From positions 1,116,001 through 1,180,000 of the forward strand of contig NZ_LT629695.1 of assembly GCF_900099705.1 (NCBI RefSeq): a stretch of DNA of 64,000 bases, read 5' to 3'. A program made the position numbers and the translations under genes. The notes below the pieces were generated by a model. It worked only from the letters and a program-made list of their open reading frames with translations. It was not told where the DNA came from and did not search any database. The DNA comes from Agrococcus jejuensis (GTDB taxonomy: Bacteria > Actinomycetota > Actinomycetes > Actinomycetales > Microbacteriaceae). How positions within the stretch are numbered: the stretch's first letter is position 1; every line of letters begins with the position of its first letter. Below are positions 12,527-20,086 of the stretch, one piece after another.

Positions 12527-12976
12527 GTGGCTGACCTCGCGCGCGTGCGGGTGTGGGCCGAGTCGCTCATCCGCATCCACCTCGACGACTCGTGGACGTT
12601 CGCGTTCGACCACGCGAAGCGGCGCGCGGGGCTGACGGATCATGCGACGCACCGCATCTCGGTGTCGCGGCACCTGGCGTCGCGGTACGAGGACGACGAG
12701 GTGCATCAGGTGCTGCTGCACGAGGTCGCGCATGCGCTCGCCGGCTTCGATGCCGGGCACGGCCCGCGGTGGCGGCGCGTGGCGAAGGAGCTCGGCTACG
12801 TGGGCGGGCGCCTGCACGACGGCGAGATCGCGTCGGAGCTCGCGCCGTGGATCGGCCGCTGCCCCGCCGGGCACGTGCACCATCGGTTCAGACGGCCGAC
12901 GCGGGCGGCGAGCTGCGGGCAGTGCTCGAAGCGGTTCGACGCCGCGTACCGGATCGCGTGGGAGCACGTGCGGTGA
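12527..12976 (+). CDS. SprT-like zinc metalloprotease-domain protein
   Basis: 149 residues. Contains the zinc motif HEVAHALAGFDAGHGPRW near residue 67 and a C-terminal ribbon-like section with Cys and His (RCPAGHVHHRF, SCGQCSKRF). This arrangement fits the bacterial SprT-like family; a role in protein cleavage is inferred from the family only. The GTG at 12527 has CGAGG upstream. The stop overlaps the next gene's start as GTGA, so the two proteins are translationally coupled. Confidence 0.82.
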   Translation: MADLARVRVWAESLIRIHLDDSWTFAFDHAKRRAGLTDHATHRISVSRHLASRYEDDEVHQVLLHEVAHALAGFDAGHGPRWRRVAKELGYVGGRLHDGEIASELAPWIGRCPAGHVHHRFRRPTRAASCGQCSKRFDAAYRIAWEHVR

Positions 12977-13794
12977 CGTCGGCGCCCGAGTCGGTGCGGC
13001 TGTCGAGCGGGCAGTCGGCGTCTATCGTCGTGCTCGACGACGGCTGGGCGCTCGAGATCGACGGGTTCCGCCAGTCGCACGTGGGCGACGACGCCGAGCC
13101 GTCGCCGCATGCGACGGTGCGGTGGATGCTCGCGGGGCTGTCGTCGCTGCTGGGTCCTGCTCCGCGCATCGCGCACCTCGGCGGGGCGGCGATGAGCCTG
13201 CCTCGGCAGGTCGCGCACGCGTGCCCGTCGGCCGCGCAGACCGTCGTCGAGCTGGAGCAGGCGATCGTCGACCTCGTCGTCGCCCACGCGCCGCCGCCTC
13301 GCGGGGTGTCGGTCGTGGTCGGCGATGCTCGGGCGTGGCTCGACGCGGCGCCCGCCGCCTCGTTCGAGGCCATCGCGATCGACGTCTACGCCGGCGGCCG
13401 CATCCCGCCGGCGCTCACGTCGCTCGAGTGCGCGCTCGCGGCCCGCGCTGCGCTCGTACCCGGCGGCCTGCTCGTGGTGAACGGCGTCGCCGGGCCCGAG
13501 CTGGACTTCACCGCATCCCACCTCGCGACGCTGTCGGCGGCGTTCGGCCATACGGCGCTCATCGTGCAGGGATCGGTGCTGGCCGGCGCGCGGTTCGGCA
13601 ACGCGGTGCTGCTCGCGAGCACCTCGCCCATCGCACCCGACGCCATCCGCGCGGCGCTCGCGGGCGACGCGTCGCGGGGCGCGTTCGTGGGCGACGTCTC
13701 GCGCATCGTCGGCGACGCCGTGCCGCTGCAGGATGCCGACGAGCGGTGGTCGCCGGAGCCGATCCGCGCGGCGTTCATCCCGCCTGCGGGGTGA
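12973..13794 (+). CDS. SpeE-like protein, paralogue of 3570-4403
   Basis: 273 residues. It shares with the 3570 protein the order FRQSHVGDDAEP, IAHLGGAAMSLPRQ, TVVELEQAIVDLV, VVGDARAWLDAAP, IDVYAGGRIPPALTSLE and ARFGNAVLLAS. The fold is the SAM-binding half of spermidine synthase-like proteins; catalytic polyamine residues are not evident. Coupling to the SprT-like gene (overlap at 12973-12976) suggests co-expression. Function unknown. Confidence 0.72.
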   Translation: MTSAPESVRLSSGQSASIVVLDDGWALEIDGFRQSHVGDDAEPSPHATVRWMLAGLSSLLGPAPRIAHLGGAAMSLPRQVAHACPSAAQTVVELEQAIVDLVVAHAPPPRGVSVVVGDARAWLDAAPAASFEAIAIDVYAGGRIPPALTSLECALAARAALVPGGLLVVNGVAGPELDFTASHLATLSAAFGHTALIVQGSVLAGARFGNAVLLASTSPIAPDAIRAALAGDASRGAFVGDVSRIVGDAVPLQDADERWSPEPIRAAFIPPAG

Positions 13795-13841
13795 GTGCCT
13801 CGGGCGTCGCGCATCCGCTGGTCGGCGGCGACCCGTGGCGT

Positions 13842-14022
13842 GATTGGCGACTTCGACCAGGGTGATCGGCGAGTCGGACACGGTCGAAGTCGCCGATCGG
13901 TGGCGGAAGTCGCCGATCCCAGGTCGATTGGCCACTTCGTGTGGTGATTGGCCACTTCGTGCGGTGATTGGCCAGTTCCCGTAGGTGCGCACCGGTCGAT
14001 TGGTCCACAACTGGACCAATCG
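13842..14022. repeat. Composite repeat B3: inverted pair, three 20-bp units and a palindrome
   Basis: The 264-nt gap between convergent genes is nearly filled by repeats. An inverted pair GATTGGCGACTTCGACC (13842) / GGTCGAAGTCGCCGATC (13882) comes first. Three units of exactly 20 bp start at 13924, 13944 and 13964 (TCGATTGGCCACTTCGTGTG and variants). A palindrome with arms CGATTGGTCCA and TGGACCAATCG (13997-14021) ends the element. Confidence 0.88.
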
Positions 14023-14058
14023 GCGTCCGGCATGCAGCACGCGGGAGGCGCCGAGACG

Positions 14059-14550
14059 TCAGGCGGTCGCCGCGACCTCGCGCGTCGCACGCTCCGCGCG
14101 CACGAGGTGGCCCGTGGCGCCCCGCAGCGTGACCGCCGCAGCGCACGCGACGGCGGCCTGCGGCGAGTGGAAGTCGATGCCGCGATCGGCGAGCGCGTCG
14201 ACGACTCGGCCGGCGACGAGGGTGTCGGCCACGCTCACGCGCAGCGAGCCGTCGGGCCACGCGTCGCCGGCGGCGGCGATCGTGATGGATGCGCGGCGAC
14301 CGAGCCGCGTCTGCTCGACGAGCACGATCTCGGCGATCTCGTCGGCCGTCTCGAGCGTCGCGGCGAGCACGAGGCCCGCATCCGCGGCGCGCAGCGCGTC
14401 GCCCGACTCGCCCGCATCCGCGTCGGCGACGATCACGACGTCGGCGGGGTGGGCGCGCAGCGCCTGCACGCCCCACTCGAACTGGATCTGGTAGTCGGCG
14501 GACACGATCGCGAGCGTACGCGCGCACGGTGCGGCGCCGAGCATCCGCAT
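14059..14550 (-). CDS. Short ComB-like (2-phosphosulfolactate phosphatase family) protein
   Basis: 163 residues. Two stretches recall actinobacterial ComB-family proteins: an opening YQIQFEWGVQALRAHPADVV and a later GDAWPDGSLRVSVADTLVAG followed by SPQAAVACAA. Family members are longer, and the expected DVLSFTT-type segment after the first strand is replaced by VADADAGESGD. It is therefore probably a shortened, possibly non-catalytic relative. The start is taken at the ATG at 14550, with an upstream in-frame GTG possible. The assignment rests on recall of the family. Confidence 0.5.
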   Translation of the reverse strand: MRMLGAAPCARTLAIVSADYQIQFEWGVQALRAHPADVVIVADADAGESGDALRAADAGLVLAATLETADEIAEIVLVEQTRLGRRASITIAAAGDAWPDGSLRVSVADTLVAGRVVDALADRGIDFHSPQAAVACAAAVTLRGATGHLVRAERATREVAATA

Positions 14551-14580
14551 GTCACGCAGCGTCACGGACGCGCGGGAGTC

Positions 14581-14652
14581 GTTGTGGGGTGCGCTTCTCC
14601 TGCTCAGGTGCGGCTCTCGGCGCACCTCAGCAGGAGAGGCGCACCTCGCAAC
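14581..14652. repeat. 72-nt imperfect hairpin
   Basis: Left arm GTTGTGGGGTGCGCTTCTCC continuing to GGTGCG, and right arm GCGCACCTCAGCAGGAGAGG continuing to CTCGCAAC, pair over about 32 bp with few mismatches around a 7-nt loop. It lies between two minus-strand genes, just downstream of the NUDIX stop (14678) and upstream of the ComB-like start. It may be a terminator or a mobile palindrome; no T-tract is present. Confidence 0.75.
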
Positions 14653-14677
14653 GAGGCACGCCCCACGAGGCGAAGCG

Positions 14678-15217
14678 TCAGCGCAGCGCGCCGAGGTGCG
14701 CGAGGGCCGTGCGCACGAGCGCGCCGCGGCCGCCCTCCATCTCGGAGGTGACGAGCTCGGATGCGGCCTGGTCGGGCGAGAGCCACGTGAGCTCGAGCGC
14801 ATCCTGCCGCGGCTCGCACGTGCCCGTGACGGGCACGATGAACACGAGCGACACGGCGTGCTGCCGGTCGTCGTGGTACATGCCGTCGCCCGGGATCGGC
14901 AGGTACTCGGCGACGTGGAACGGCGTCGGGCACGGCGGCAGCTGCGGGAACGCCATCGGCCCGAGGTCCTTCTCGAGGTGCCGGTCGAGCGCGTCGCGCA
15001 GCGTCTCGCCGTGCATGACGCGGCCCGAGACGATCGTGCGCGCGATGCCGCCCGAGGCGCCGACGCGCAGCAGCAGGCCGACGTCGGTGACGCGGCCCTG
15101 GCCGTCGAGGCGCACGGGCACGGCCTCCACGTAGAGCATCGGCAGTCGGCGCCTCGCGTCGGCGAGGTCGTCGTCGCTCAGCCATCCGGGATTGCGGTCG
15201 GGAGTGCGCACGGACAT
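14678..15217 (-). CDS. NUDIX hydrolase-family protein (DUF4916-like)
   Basis: 179 residues. A degenerate Nudix box is visible around residues 60-85 (GETLRDALDRHLEKDLGP), preceded by a beta-rich LPMLYVEAVPVRLDGQGRV. Later segments such as FHVAEYLPIPG and HAVSLVFIVPVTGTCEPRQDALEL match the actinobacterial NUDIX group often labelled DUF4916. The glutamates of the canonical REUXEE helix are only partly kept, so hydrolase activity is uncertain. The ATG at 15217 is the only sensible start. Confidence 0.75.
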   Translation of the reverse strand: MSVRTPDRNPGWLSDDDLADARRRLPMLYVEAVPVRLDGQGRVTDVGLLLRVGASGGIARTIVSGRVMHGETLRDALDRHLEKDLGPMAFPQLPPCPTPFHVAEYLPIPGDGMYHDDRQHAVSLVFIVPVTGTCEPRQDALELTWLSPDQAASELVTSEMEGGRGALVRTALAHLGALR

Positions 15218-15295
15218 GCCTCCATCGTGGCATCCCGCGGGCGTCGCGGGCCGTCATGTCGCTCGCGGCGCGCGGATGCGGTCGCGTCGCGGCGG

Positions 15296-15393
15296 GACTG
15301 GTCGCAGATGCACGGGACCGGTCGCAGATGCACGCATGACTGGTCGCAGTTGCACCGAAGCTGCGACCAGTGCGGTGCAACTGCGACCAGTCA
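15296..15393. repeat. Composite repeat B4: ~20-bp units and a 20-bp-stem hairpin
   Basis: Three direct units ACTGGTCGCAGATGCACG (about 15297, 15317, 15339) lead into a perfect 20-bp inverted repeat: TGACTGGTCGCAGTTGCACC at 15337-15356 and its complement at 15374-15393. The gap 15218-15507 has no gene. The layout of tandem units plus hairpin copies the other composite elements, but the core sequence has diverged. Confidence 0.8.
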
Positions 15394-15507
15394 TCGCCGA
15401 ACGTGACCCCTCGAGCCAGCCAGGCACCGCATCCCACGTCACCCGGCGGCAACGCGTGCCGCCTATGCTGGCGCCGACAGCGCCGCGTGCGCGCGAGAGG
15501 AGCGGGG

Positions 15508-15939
15508 ATGCCCACCTTCACCACGACCCTGCTGACCCAGGGCAACAACGTCGGCATCGAGGTGCCCGAGGACGTCGTGCTCGGCTTCGGCGTCGGCAAG
15601 CGCGTGCCCGTCACGGTCACGCTCAACGGCTGCGTCTACCCGTCGACCATCGCCGTCATGGGCGGGAGGTACCTCATCCCGGTGTCGGCGCAGATCCGCG
15701 AGGATGCGGGCGTCGCCGGCGGCGAGGAGCACGCCGTGACGCTCGAGCACGACACGTCGAGCCGCGACACCCCCGTGCCCGACGACCTCGCCGCCGCCCT
15801 CGACGCCGCCGGCGTGCGGGCCGCGTTCGACGCGCAGTCGCCGTCGAAGCGCAAGGAGCACGTGCGCCAAGTGGAGTCGGCGAAGGCCGAGGACACCCGC
15901 GCCCGCCGCGTCGTCAAGGTCGTGGAGTCGCTCGCGTGA
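15508..15939 (+). CDS. DUF1905 / YdeI-OmdA-type protein
   Basis: 143 residues. The N-terminal beta-rich half (FTTTLLTQGNNVGIEVPEDV, KRVPVTVTLNG, MGGRYLIPVSAQIRE) is typical of DUF1905. The C-terminal half, with DDLAAALDAAG, FDAQSPSKRKEHVRQVESAK and RARRVVKVVE, is the YdeI/OmpD-associated helical domain. The family has been linked to bacteriocin protection, but the molecular role is unclear. The ATG at 15508 follows GAGAGGAG. The stop overlaps the esterase start (GTGA). Confidence 0.85.
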   Translation: MPTFTTTLLTQGNNVGIEVPEDVVLGFGVGKRVPVTVTLNGCVYPSTIAVMGGRYLIPVSAQIREDAGVAGGEEHAVTLEHDTSSRDTPVPDDLAAALDAAGVRAAFDAQSPSKRKEHVRQVESAKAEDTRARRVVKVVESLA

Positions 15940-16595
15940 GCGCCGACGCCGCACGCGCGACGCATCCGATCGACGCCGACGCCGTGCTGTGGCGCGACGG
16001 CGCCGACGGCCGCCCTGGCAGCGACCTGCTCGTCGTCATGCACGGCATCGGCAGCCACGAGGGCGACCTGTTCGCGCTCGCGCCGTTCCTGCCCGACCGC
16101 CTCACCATCGCCGCGCTGCGCGCCCCGCTGCAGTACGGCCCCGGCTTCGCCTGGTACGCCGCCGGCAGCCAGATGTCGACCGACTCGTCGCTCATCGACG
16201 CATCCGCCCGCGGCGTGCTCGCGTGGCTCGACGGGCTCGGCGACGAGTTCCGCTCGGTCACGCTGCTCGGCTTCTCGCAGGGCGGCGCCATGACGCTGCA
16301 GCTGCTGCGCCACGCGCCCGAGCGCTTCGCCGCCGTCGTGCAGCTGTCGGGCTTCTCGTTCGCGGGCACGGCCCCCGGGGATGCGGCGCTCGCCGCCGCC
16401 GAGCCGCGCGTGCCCGCGTTCCAGGCGTACGGATCGGCCGACGAGATGATCGCCCGCGAGGCGACGACCCGCACGATCGAGTGGATGCGGGCGCACACCG
16501 ACGTCGAGGTGCACGAGTACCCGATGGGGCACTCGATCGTGCAGGACGAGCTGCAGGACGTCGTGGCGTTCCTGGATCGGGTGCTGCCGGGCTGA
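15936..16595 (+). CDS. Alpha/beta-hydrolase, phospholipase/carboxylesterase type
   Basis: 219 residues. Nucleophile elbow GFSQGG lies near residue 112, an oxyanion segment VVMHGIGSHEGD near residue 33, and a catalytic His in YPMGHSIVQDE near the C-terminus. The acid is probably in the AYGSADEMI segment. This is the small cytoplasmic carboxylesterase/lysophospholipase-like family. It is coupled to the DUF1905 gene by a 4-nt overlap. Confidence 0.9.
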   Translation: MSADAARATHPIDADAVLWRDGADGRPGSDLLVVMHGIGSHEGDLFALAPFLPDRLTIAALRAPLQYGPGFAWYAAGSQMSTDSSLIDASARGVLAWLDGLGDEFRSVTLLGFSQGGAMTLQLLRHAPERFAAVVQLSGFSFAGTAPGDAALAAAEPRVPAFQAYGSADEMIAREATTRTIEWMRAHTDVEVHEYPMGHSIVQDELQDVVAFLDRVLPG

Positions 16596-16626
16596 CGGAG
16601 GCCGCCGTCACGGCTGGCGGCAGCTT

Positions 16627-16724
16627 CGATTGGTCCACGTGTGGACCGATGAGCGGCGCGCCACCGCAGAAGGTGGCCAATCGACGCAGAAGGTGGCCAA
16701 TCGACGCAGGAAGTGGCCAATCGA
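16627..16724. repeat. Composite repeat B5: palindrome plus three 20-bp units, inverted relative to B1
   Basis: A palindrome CGATTGGTCCACGTGTGGACCGAT (16627-16650) is followed by three units of exactly 20 bp starting at 16665, 16685 and 16705 (CGCAGAAGGTGGCCAATCGA). Each unit is the reverse complement of the B1 unit TCGATTGGCCACCTTCTGCG. The palindrome matches that of B3. It lies between the convergent esterase and LysR-effector genes. Confidence 0.88.
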
Positions 16725-16811
16725 TGCGGCGAGGACGGCGCCGGTGGGGCTCGCTTCGAGGCTCGCTGCGCTCGCACCTCACCGAGCGGTCTTGGGGACG
16801 AAGCGTCTCGC

Positions 16812-17492
16812 CTAGCGCGACGACCGGGCCGAGCGGCCGCGCGTGATCGCGACGAGCGCCTGCACGTCGTCGCCGTCGCGCTCCAACCGCCACACGAGCG
16901 CGACCGTCGTCGGCGGCAGGTCGGCGACGGGCAGCGAGGCGACGTCGCGGCGCTGGTGCAGGCGCGCGAGCGACTGCGGCATGAGCGCGATGCCCGCACC
17001 CGACGCGACGACCTCGACGAGCTCCGACCACGTCATCGTGCCGCGCGCGATCATCGACTCGTCGGCGAGGTCGGCGACGACGACCGACTCGAGGTCCGCC
17101 GCCGCGTGGTCCTCGGGCACGACGACGAACGCGCGCTCGTCGTAGAGGCGCACGACGTGCAGGCCGGCCTCGTCGATCGGCAGGCGCACGATCGCGGCAT
17201 CCGCCTCGCCGGCGCGCAGCGCATCCAGCTGCTGCTCCTCGGCCACGAGCTCGTGCTCGAGGCGCTGCGGCATGCGGTCGACCCACGCGCGGATCCACTT
17301 CGCCGGCGTCGCACCCTCGACGTATCGGAGCCGGAACGGCTCGAGCGCGACGGGCTCGGATGCGGGCGCAGCCTCGGCCGCGCGGCGCGCGGGCTTCGGC
17401 CTCGCCCGCTTCGCAGCGCCCGCCCCCTGGGCGCGCTTCGCCCCCGGCCGCCCGGGTCGGGCGGGCCGCGGCGCGCGCCCCTTCGGGCTCAC
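16812..17492 (-). CDS. LysR substrate-binding-domain protein without HTH
   Basis: 226 residues. After a basic, Pro/Ala/Lys/Arg-rich N-terminal 60 residues it resembles only the effector-binding half of LysR regulators: FRLRYVEGATPAKWIRAW, EADAAIVRLPID, RAFVVVPEDH and SGAGIALMPQSLARLH. The winged helix-turn-helix is absent and cannot be found upstream, because the GTG start at 17492 overlaps the stop of the preceding GNAT gene. It could be a ligand-binding protein, or the basic tail might bind nucleic acid. Confidence 0.75.
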   Translation of the reverse strand: MSPKGRAPRPARPGRPGAKRAQGAGAAKRARPKPARRAAEAAPASEPVALEPFRLRYVEGATPAKWIRAWVDRMPQRLEHELVAEEQQLDALRAGEADAAIVRLPIDEAGLHVVRLYDERAFVVVPEDHAAADLESVVVADLADESMIARGTMTWSELVEVVASGAGIALMPQSLARLHQRRDVASLPVADLPPTTVALVWRLERDGDDVQALVAITRGRSARSSR

Positions 17493-18505
17493 CAGGCGCG
17501 CTCCAGCACCACGGTCTGCTTCGCGGTCGTGAACCCGAGGCGCTCGTAGAGGCCGACGGCGCCGGTGGGCGACTCGGAGTCGACGTCGAGCACCGCCTTC
17601 TCGAGCCCCGCATCCCGCGCCGCCTCGAGCGTGCGCGTGAGCAGACGCGGGGCGATGCCCTGCCCGCGGTGGTCGCGCACGACGCCCACGAGCGCGATGT
17701 AGACCGACGAGTAGCCGGCGACCTCGGCGTCGTCGGGGTCGTGCTCGGCGAGGCAGAAGCCGACGATGCGGTCGCCCTCGATCGCGACGGCCGACAGGTC
17801 GGAGCGCATGACGTCGCGGTTCGTGAACCGACCCCAGCGCTCGGGCGTCGTGGGCTGCGAGCCCCAGTGGTCGCGGAACGCGTCGTTGCGCGCGATGCGG
17901 CCGGCCTCGAACAGGTCGGGCGTGAACGGCACGATCGTGAGGCCGCCGTCGTCCATCGGCACGATCGGCTGCGACAGGTCGCGGTGCAGGTCGGTGAAGT
18001 AGCGGGCGATCGTGAAGTCGACGCCCGTCAGGAACGGCACGACCGCCGAGTCGGCCTCGGTGTACGTGTGGATCTGCGCAGGCAGCTCGGAGTCGCCGTG
18101 CGCGTGCAGGCGCTCGGCCGCTCGCCGCTCCTCCCACGCGAGCAGCACGGCACCGATGCCCTGCCGCCGCGCCTCGGGCACGACGGTGCCCGCCAGGTAC
18201 ACGCGGCGCACGTCGACCTGCCCGTCGGGCATGACGGCGCTGCCGATCGCCACGATCTCGCCGTCGCGCTCGCCCACGACGAAGTCCTGGGCGACGTCGA
18301 CATGGCTCGCCTCGAAGTCGTCGAGCACCTCCTGCAGCGGCACCTGGAACTCGGGGTGGTCGACGCGGCCAGACAGGTTGTACGCCGCGTGCATCGCCGG
18401 CGCATCCGCGATCGTCGGGCGGCGCCATGCGACGCCCGCGACCGCATCCGGCAGCCCGGACTCGCCGAGGTCGGGGACGCGTGCGGAGATCGGGGCCGTG
18501 CTCAT
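17489..18505 (-). CDS. Tandem GNAT-domain N-acetyltransferase
   Basis: 338 residues carrying two acetyltransferase folds. The first covers about residues 25-170, with an acetyl-CoA loop at ARRQGIGAVLLAW. The second covers about 180-338, with VRDHRGQGIAPRLLTRTL and GLYERLGFTTAKQTVVLERAW. The acceptor is unknown. The ATG at 18505 is used. It precedes and is coupled to the LysR-effector protein, so both may be part of one response. Confidence 0.88.
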   Translation of the reverse strand: MSTAPISARVPDLGESGLPDAVAGVAWRRPTIADAPAMHAAYNLSGRVDHPEFQVPLQEVLDDFEASHVDVAQDFVVGERDGEIVAIGSAVMPDGQVDVRRVYLAGTVVPEARRQGIGAVLLAWEERRAAERLHAHGDSELPAQIHTYTEADSAVVPFLTGVDFTIARYFTDLHRDLSQPIVPMDDGGLTIVPFTPDLFEAGRIARNDAFRDHWGSQPTTPERWGRFTNRDVMRSDLSAVAIEGDRIVGFCLAEHDPDDAEVAGYSSVYIALVGVVRDHRGQGIAPRLLTRTLEAARDAGLEKAVLDVDSESPTGAVGLYERLGFTTAKQTVVLERAW

Positions 18506-18545
18506 GCCTGAAAGCCTACGGGCGCGCACCCACCAGACTGGCCGC

Positions 18546-19064
18546 ATGGCCACGCGCATGCTGCTGCTGTCGGACACGCACCTGCCCGCGCGGGCGAAGG
18601 CGCTGCAGCAGCAGGTGTGGGCGCTCGTGGATGCGGTCGACGTCGTCGTGCACGCGGGCGACTGGGTCGACGTCGCCACGCTCGACGCCCTCTCGGCTCG
18701 CGCCGCTCGCCTCGTCGGCGTCGCGGGCAACAACGACGGCCCCGAGCTGTGGGCGCGACTCGGCGAGGTCGCGCGCGTCGAGGTGGAGGGAGTGCGGTTC
18801 GCGGTCATCCACGAGACGGGAGCCTCCGCAGGTCGCGAGCGCCGCATGGACGAGCGGTTCGGGCCCGGCTCCGACGCGCCTGCCGACGTGCTCGTGTTCG
18901 GGCACTCGCACATCCCCTGGGACTCGACCGCCCCATCCGGCCTGCGGCTGCTGAACCCCGGATCCCCGACCGACCGCCGCCGCCAGCCGGTCGGCACCGT
19001 CATGACGCTCACGGTCGACGACGGTGCGGTGCGCGACGTCGCGCTCGTCGAGACGCCGCGGTAG
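18546..19064 (+). CDS. YfcE/MJ0936-type metallophosphoesterase
   Basis: 172 residues. All metal motifs are present in order: LLLSDTHLP near residue 7, VVHAGDWVD near 38, GVAGNNDGPE near 61, AVIHETG near 90 and VFGHSHIPWD near 118, followed by NPGSPTDRRRQP. This is the small phosphodiesterase family. It is probably cytoplasmic with an unknown phosphodiester substrate. It is divergent from the GNAT gene. Confidence 0.92.
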   Translation: MATRMLLLSDTHLPARAKALQQQVWALVDAVDVVVHAGDWVDVATLDALSARAARLVGVAGNNDGPELWARLGEVARVEVEGVRFAVIHETGASAGRERRMDERFGPGSDAPADVLVFGHSHIPWDSTAPSGLRLLNPGSPTDRRRQPVGTVMTLTVDDGAVRDVALVETPR

Positions 19065-19085
19065 CGGCCGCGTACCGTGGGACGC

Positions 19086-19436
19086 ATGCCCCTCATCCTC
19101 GTGCCGGCGCCCGGGCTGCCCGCCTGGGCGAGCACCGTGATCATGCTCGTCGTCGTCGCGGCCGGCGTCGTCGGCATCGTGAGCATGATCATGGCGATGC
19201 GCCGCAACCGCGACCTGCAGGACGGCGCCCCGCCGCTGCCGCCTCGGCCGTGGTCGCAGCCGTCGGCCGAGACGCCGCTGCCCGGGCCGCCCTCCCCCGT
19301 CGCACCCGACGACGTGCCGCTCGAGCAGCGGCTCTCCGAGATCGACGACGCCTACTTCTCGGGCCGCATCGACGCGTCCGAGCGCGAGCGGGCGCGGCGG
19401 GCGCTGCTCGGCGACGATCCCGACGAGGAGCGCTGA
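19086..19436 (+). CDS. Small membrane protein with SHOCT-like C-terminus
   Basis: 116 residues. One membrane helix lies near residues 15-37 (ASTVIMLVVVAAGVVGIVSM). A Pro-rich linker follows, and a C-terminal segment EQRLSEIDDAYFSGRIDASERERARRALL resembles a SHOCT motif. Such proteins are common in actinobacteria without a defined role. The start at 19086 gives the helix its normal N-terminal position. Confidence 0.75.
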   Translation: MPLILVPAPGLPAWASTVIMLVVVAAGVVGIVSMIMAMRRNRDLQDGAPPLPPRPWSQPSAETPLPGPPSPVAPDDVPLEQRLSEIDDAYFSGRIDASERERARRALLGDDPDEER

Positions 19437-19560
19437 GGCCTCGAGCCCGCGCGGAGCGATGCGCAGCGCCGCCTCGAGCGCACATCGCAGACGAACATCC
19501 TCACAGCATCGCTCGGTGCGCCGTCGGCGACGCCGACCGCACTCGCGAGAGGGTGGAGGC

Positions 19561-19887
19561 ATGACCGACCTGGACGACGCATTCGTGGAGGCGGTCGCCC
19601 AGACCGCGCTCGAGATCGACCACCGCGGCACCGACGTGCTGCTGCGAGCCCCCGAGGCGGAGGCCGCCTACGAGGCGGCGACGAGCGGCGACGACGACGA
19701 GGCCTCGGCCTTCACGCTCGACGGCGGCGCGGATGCGGTGCTCGAGGTCGTCGTCGGCGGCGAGGTCGTCGGGCTCATCGTGCCCGTCGGCGACGGCTAC
19801 GGCGTGCTCATGGTGCCCGAGGACGGCGAGGAGCCGTCGGGCGAGCTCGAGACGCTCGAGGACGCGCTCGACGAGCTCGGCGTCTGA
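19561..19887 (+). CDS. Small acidic protein of unknown function
   Basis: 108 residues, strongly acidic, with the opening MTDLDDAFVEAVAQTALEI and a beta-rich middle DAVLEVVVGGEVVGLIVPVG. No membrane segment, signal or known motif was recognised. A GAGAGGGTGGAGG purine run precedes the ATG. It is followed by a strong terminator at 19905. Confidence 0.6.
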   Translation: MTDLDDAFVEAVAQTALEIDHRGTDVLLRAPEAEAAYEAATSGDDDEASAFTLDGGADAVLEVVVGGEVVGLIVPVGDGYGVLMVPEDGEEPSGELETLEDALDELGV

Positions 19888-19904
19888 CCCGAGCCCACAC
19901 ATGC

Positions 19905-19936
19905 AAGAAGCCCCGACCAGCTGGTCGGGGCTTCTT
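19905..19936. terminator. Perfect 16-bp-stem terminator shared by convergent genes
   Basis: AAGAAGCCCCGACCAG is followed at once by its exact complement CTGGTCGGGGCTTCTT, giving a GC-rich stem with A/T-rich ends. It therefore works as an intrinsic terminator in both directions: for the small acidic protein gene (plus strand) and for the tRNA (minus strand, 3' end at 19942). Confidence 0.9.
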
Positions 19937-19941
19937 CGTGG

Positions 19942-20029
19942 CGGTGACGGTGGGATTTGAACCCACGGTGGAGGGTTACTCCACACAACTTTTCGAGAGT
20001 TGCACCTTCGGCCGCTCGGACACGTCACC
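19942..20029 (-). tRNA. tRNA-Ser (anticodon CGA)
   Basis: Read on the minus strand, an 88-nt class II tRNA. The acceptor stem pairs GGTGACG with CGTCACC and the discriminator is G. The anticodon arm is CAACT-CTCGAAA-AGTTG, giving anticodon CGA for UCG codons. A long variable arm and T-arm GTGGGTTCAAATCCCAC are present. CCA is not encoded. A strong terminator follows. Confidence 0.95.
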
Positions 20030-20086
20030 GCCGACGAGAATACACACGTCGGGGCCGCTCCCCCAAAACGGCGGCCTCGCGAGCCG

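Noticed and set aside
13924..13983. CRISPR-like repeats in the 20-bp unit clusters
   Set aside because: Units are contiguous, only 20 bp, without spacers and without cas genes nearby.
19905..20029. Integration site at tRNA-Ser
   Set aside because: tRNA 3' ends are common phage targets, but no direct repeat of the tRNA end and no integrase lies nearby; the integrase remnant is 9 kb away.
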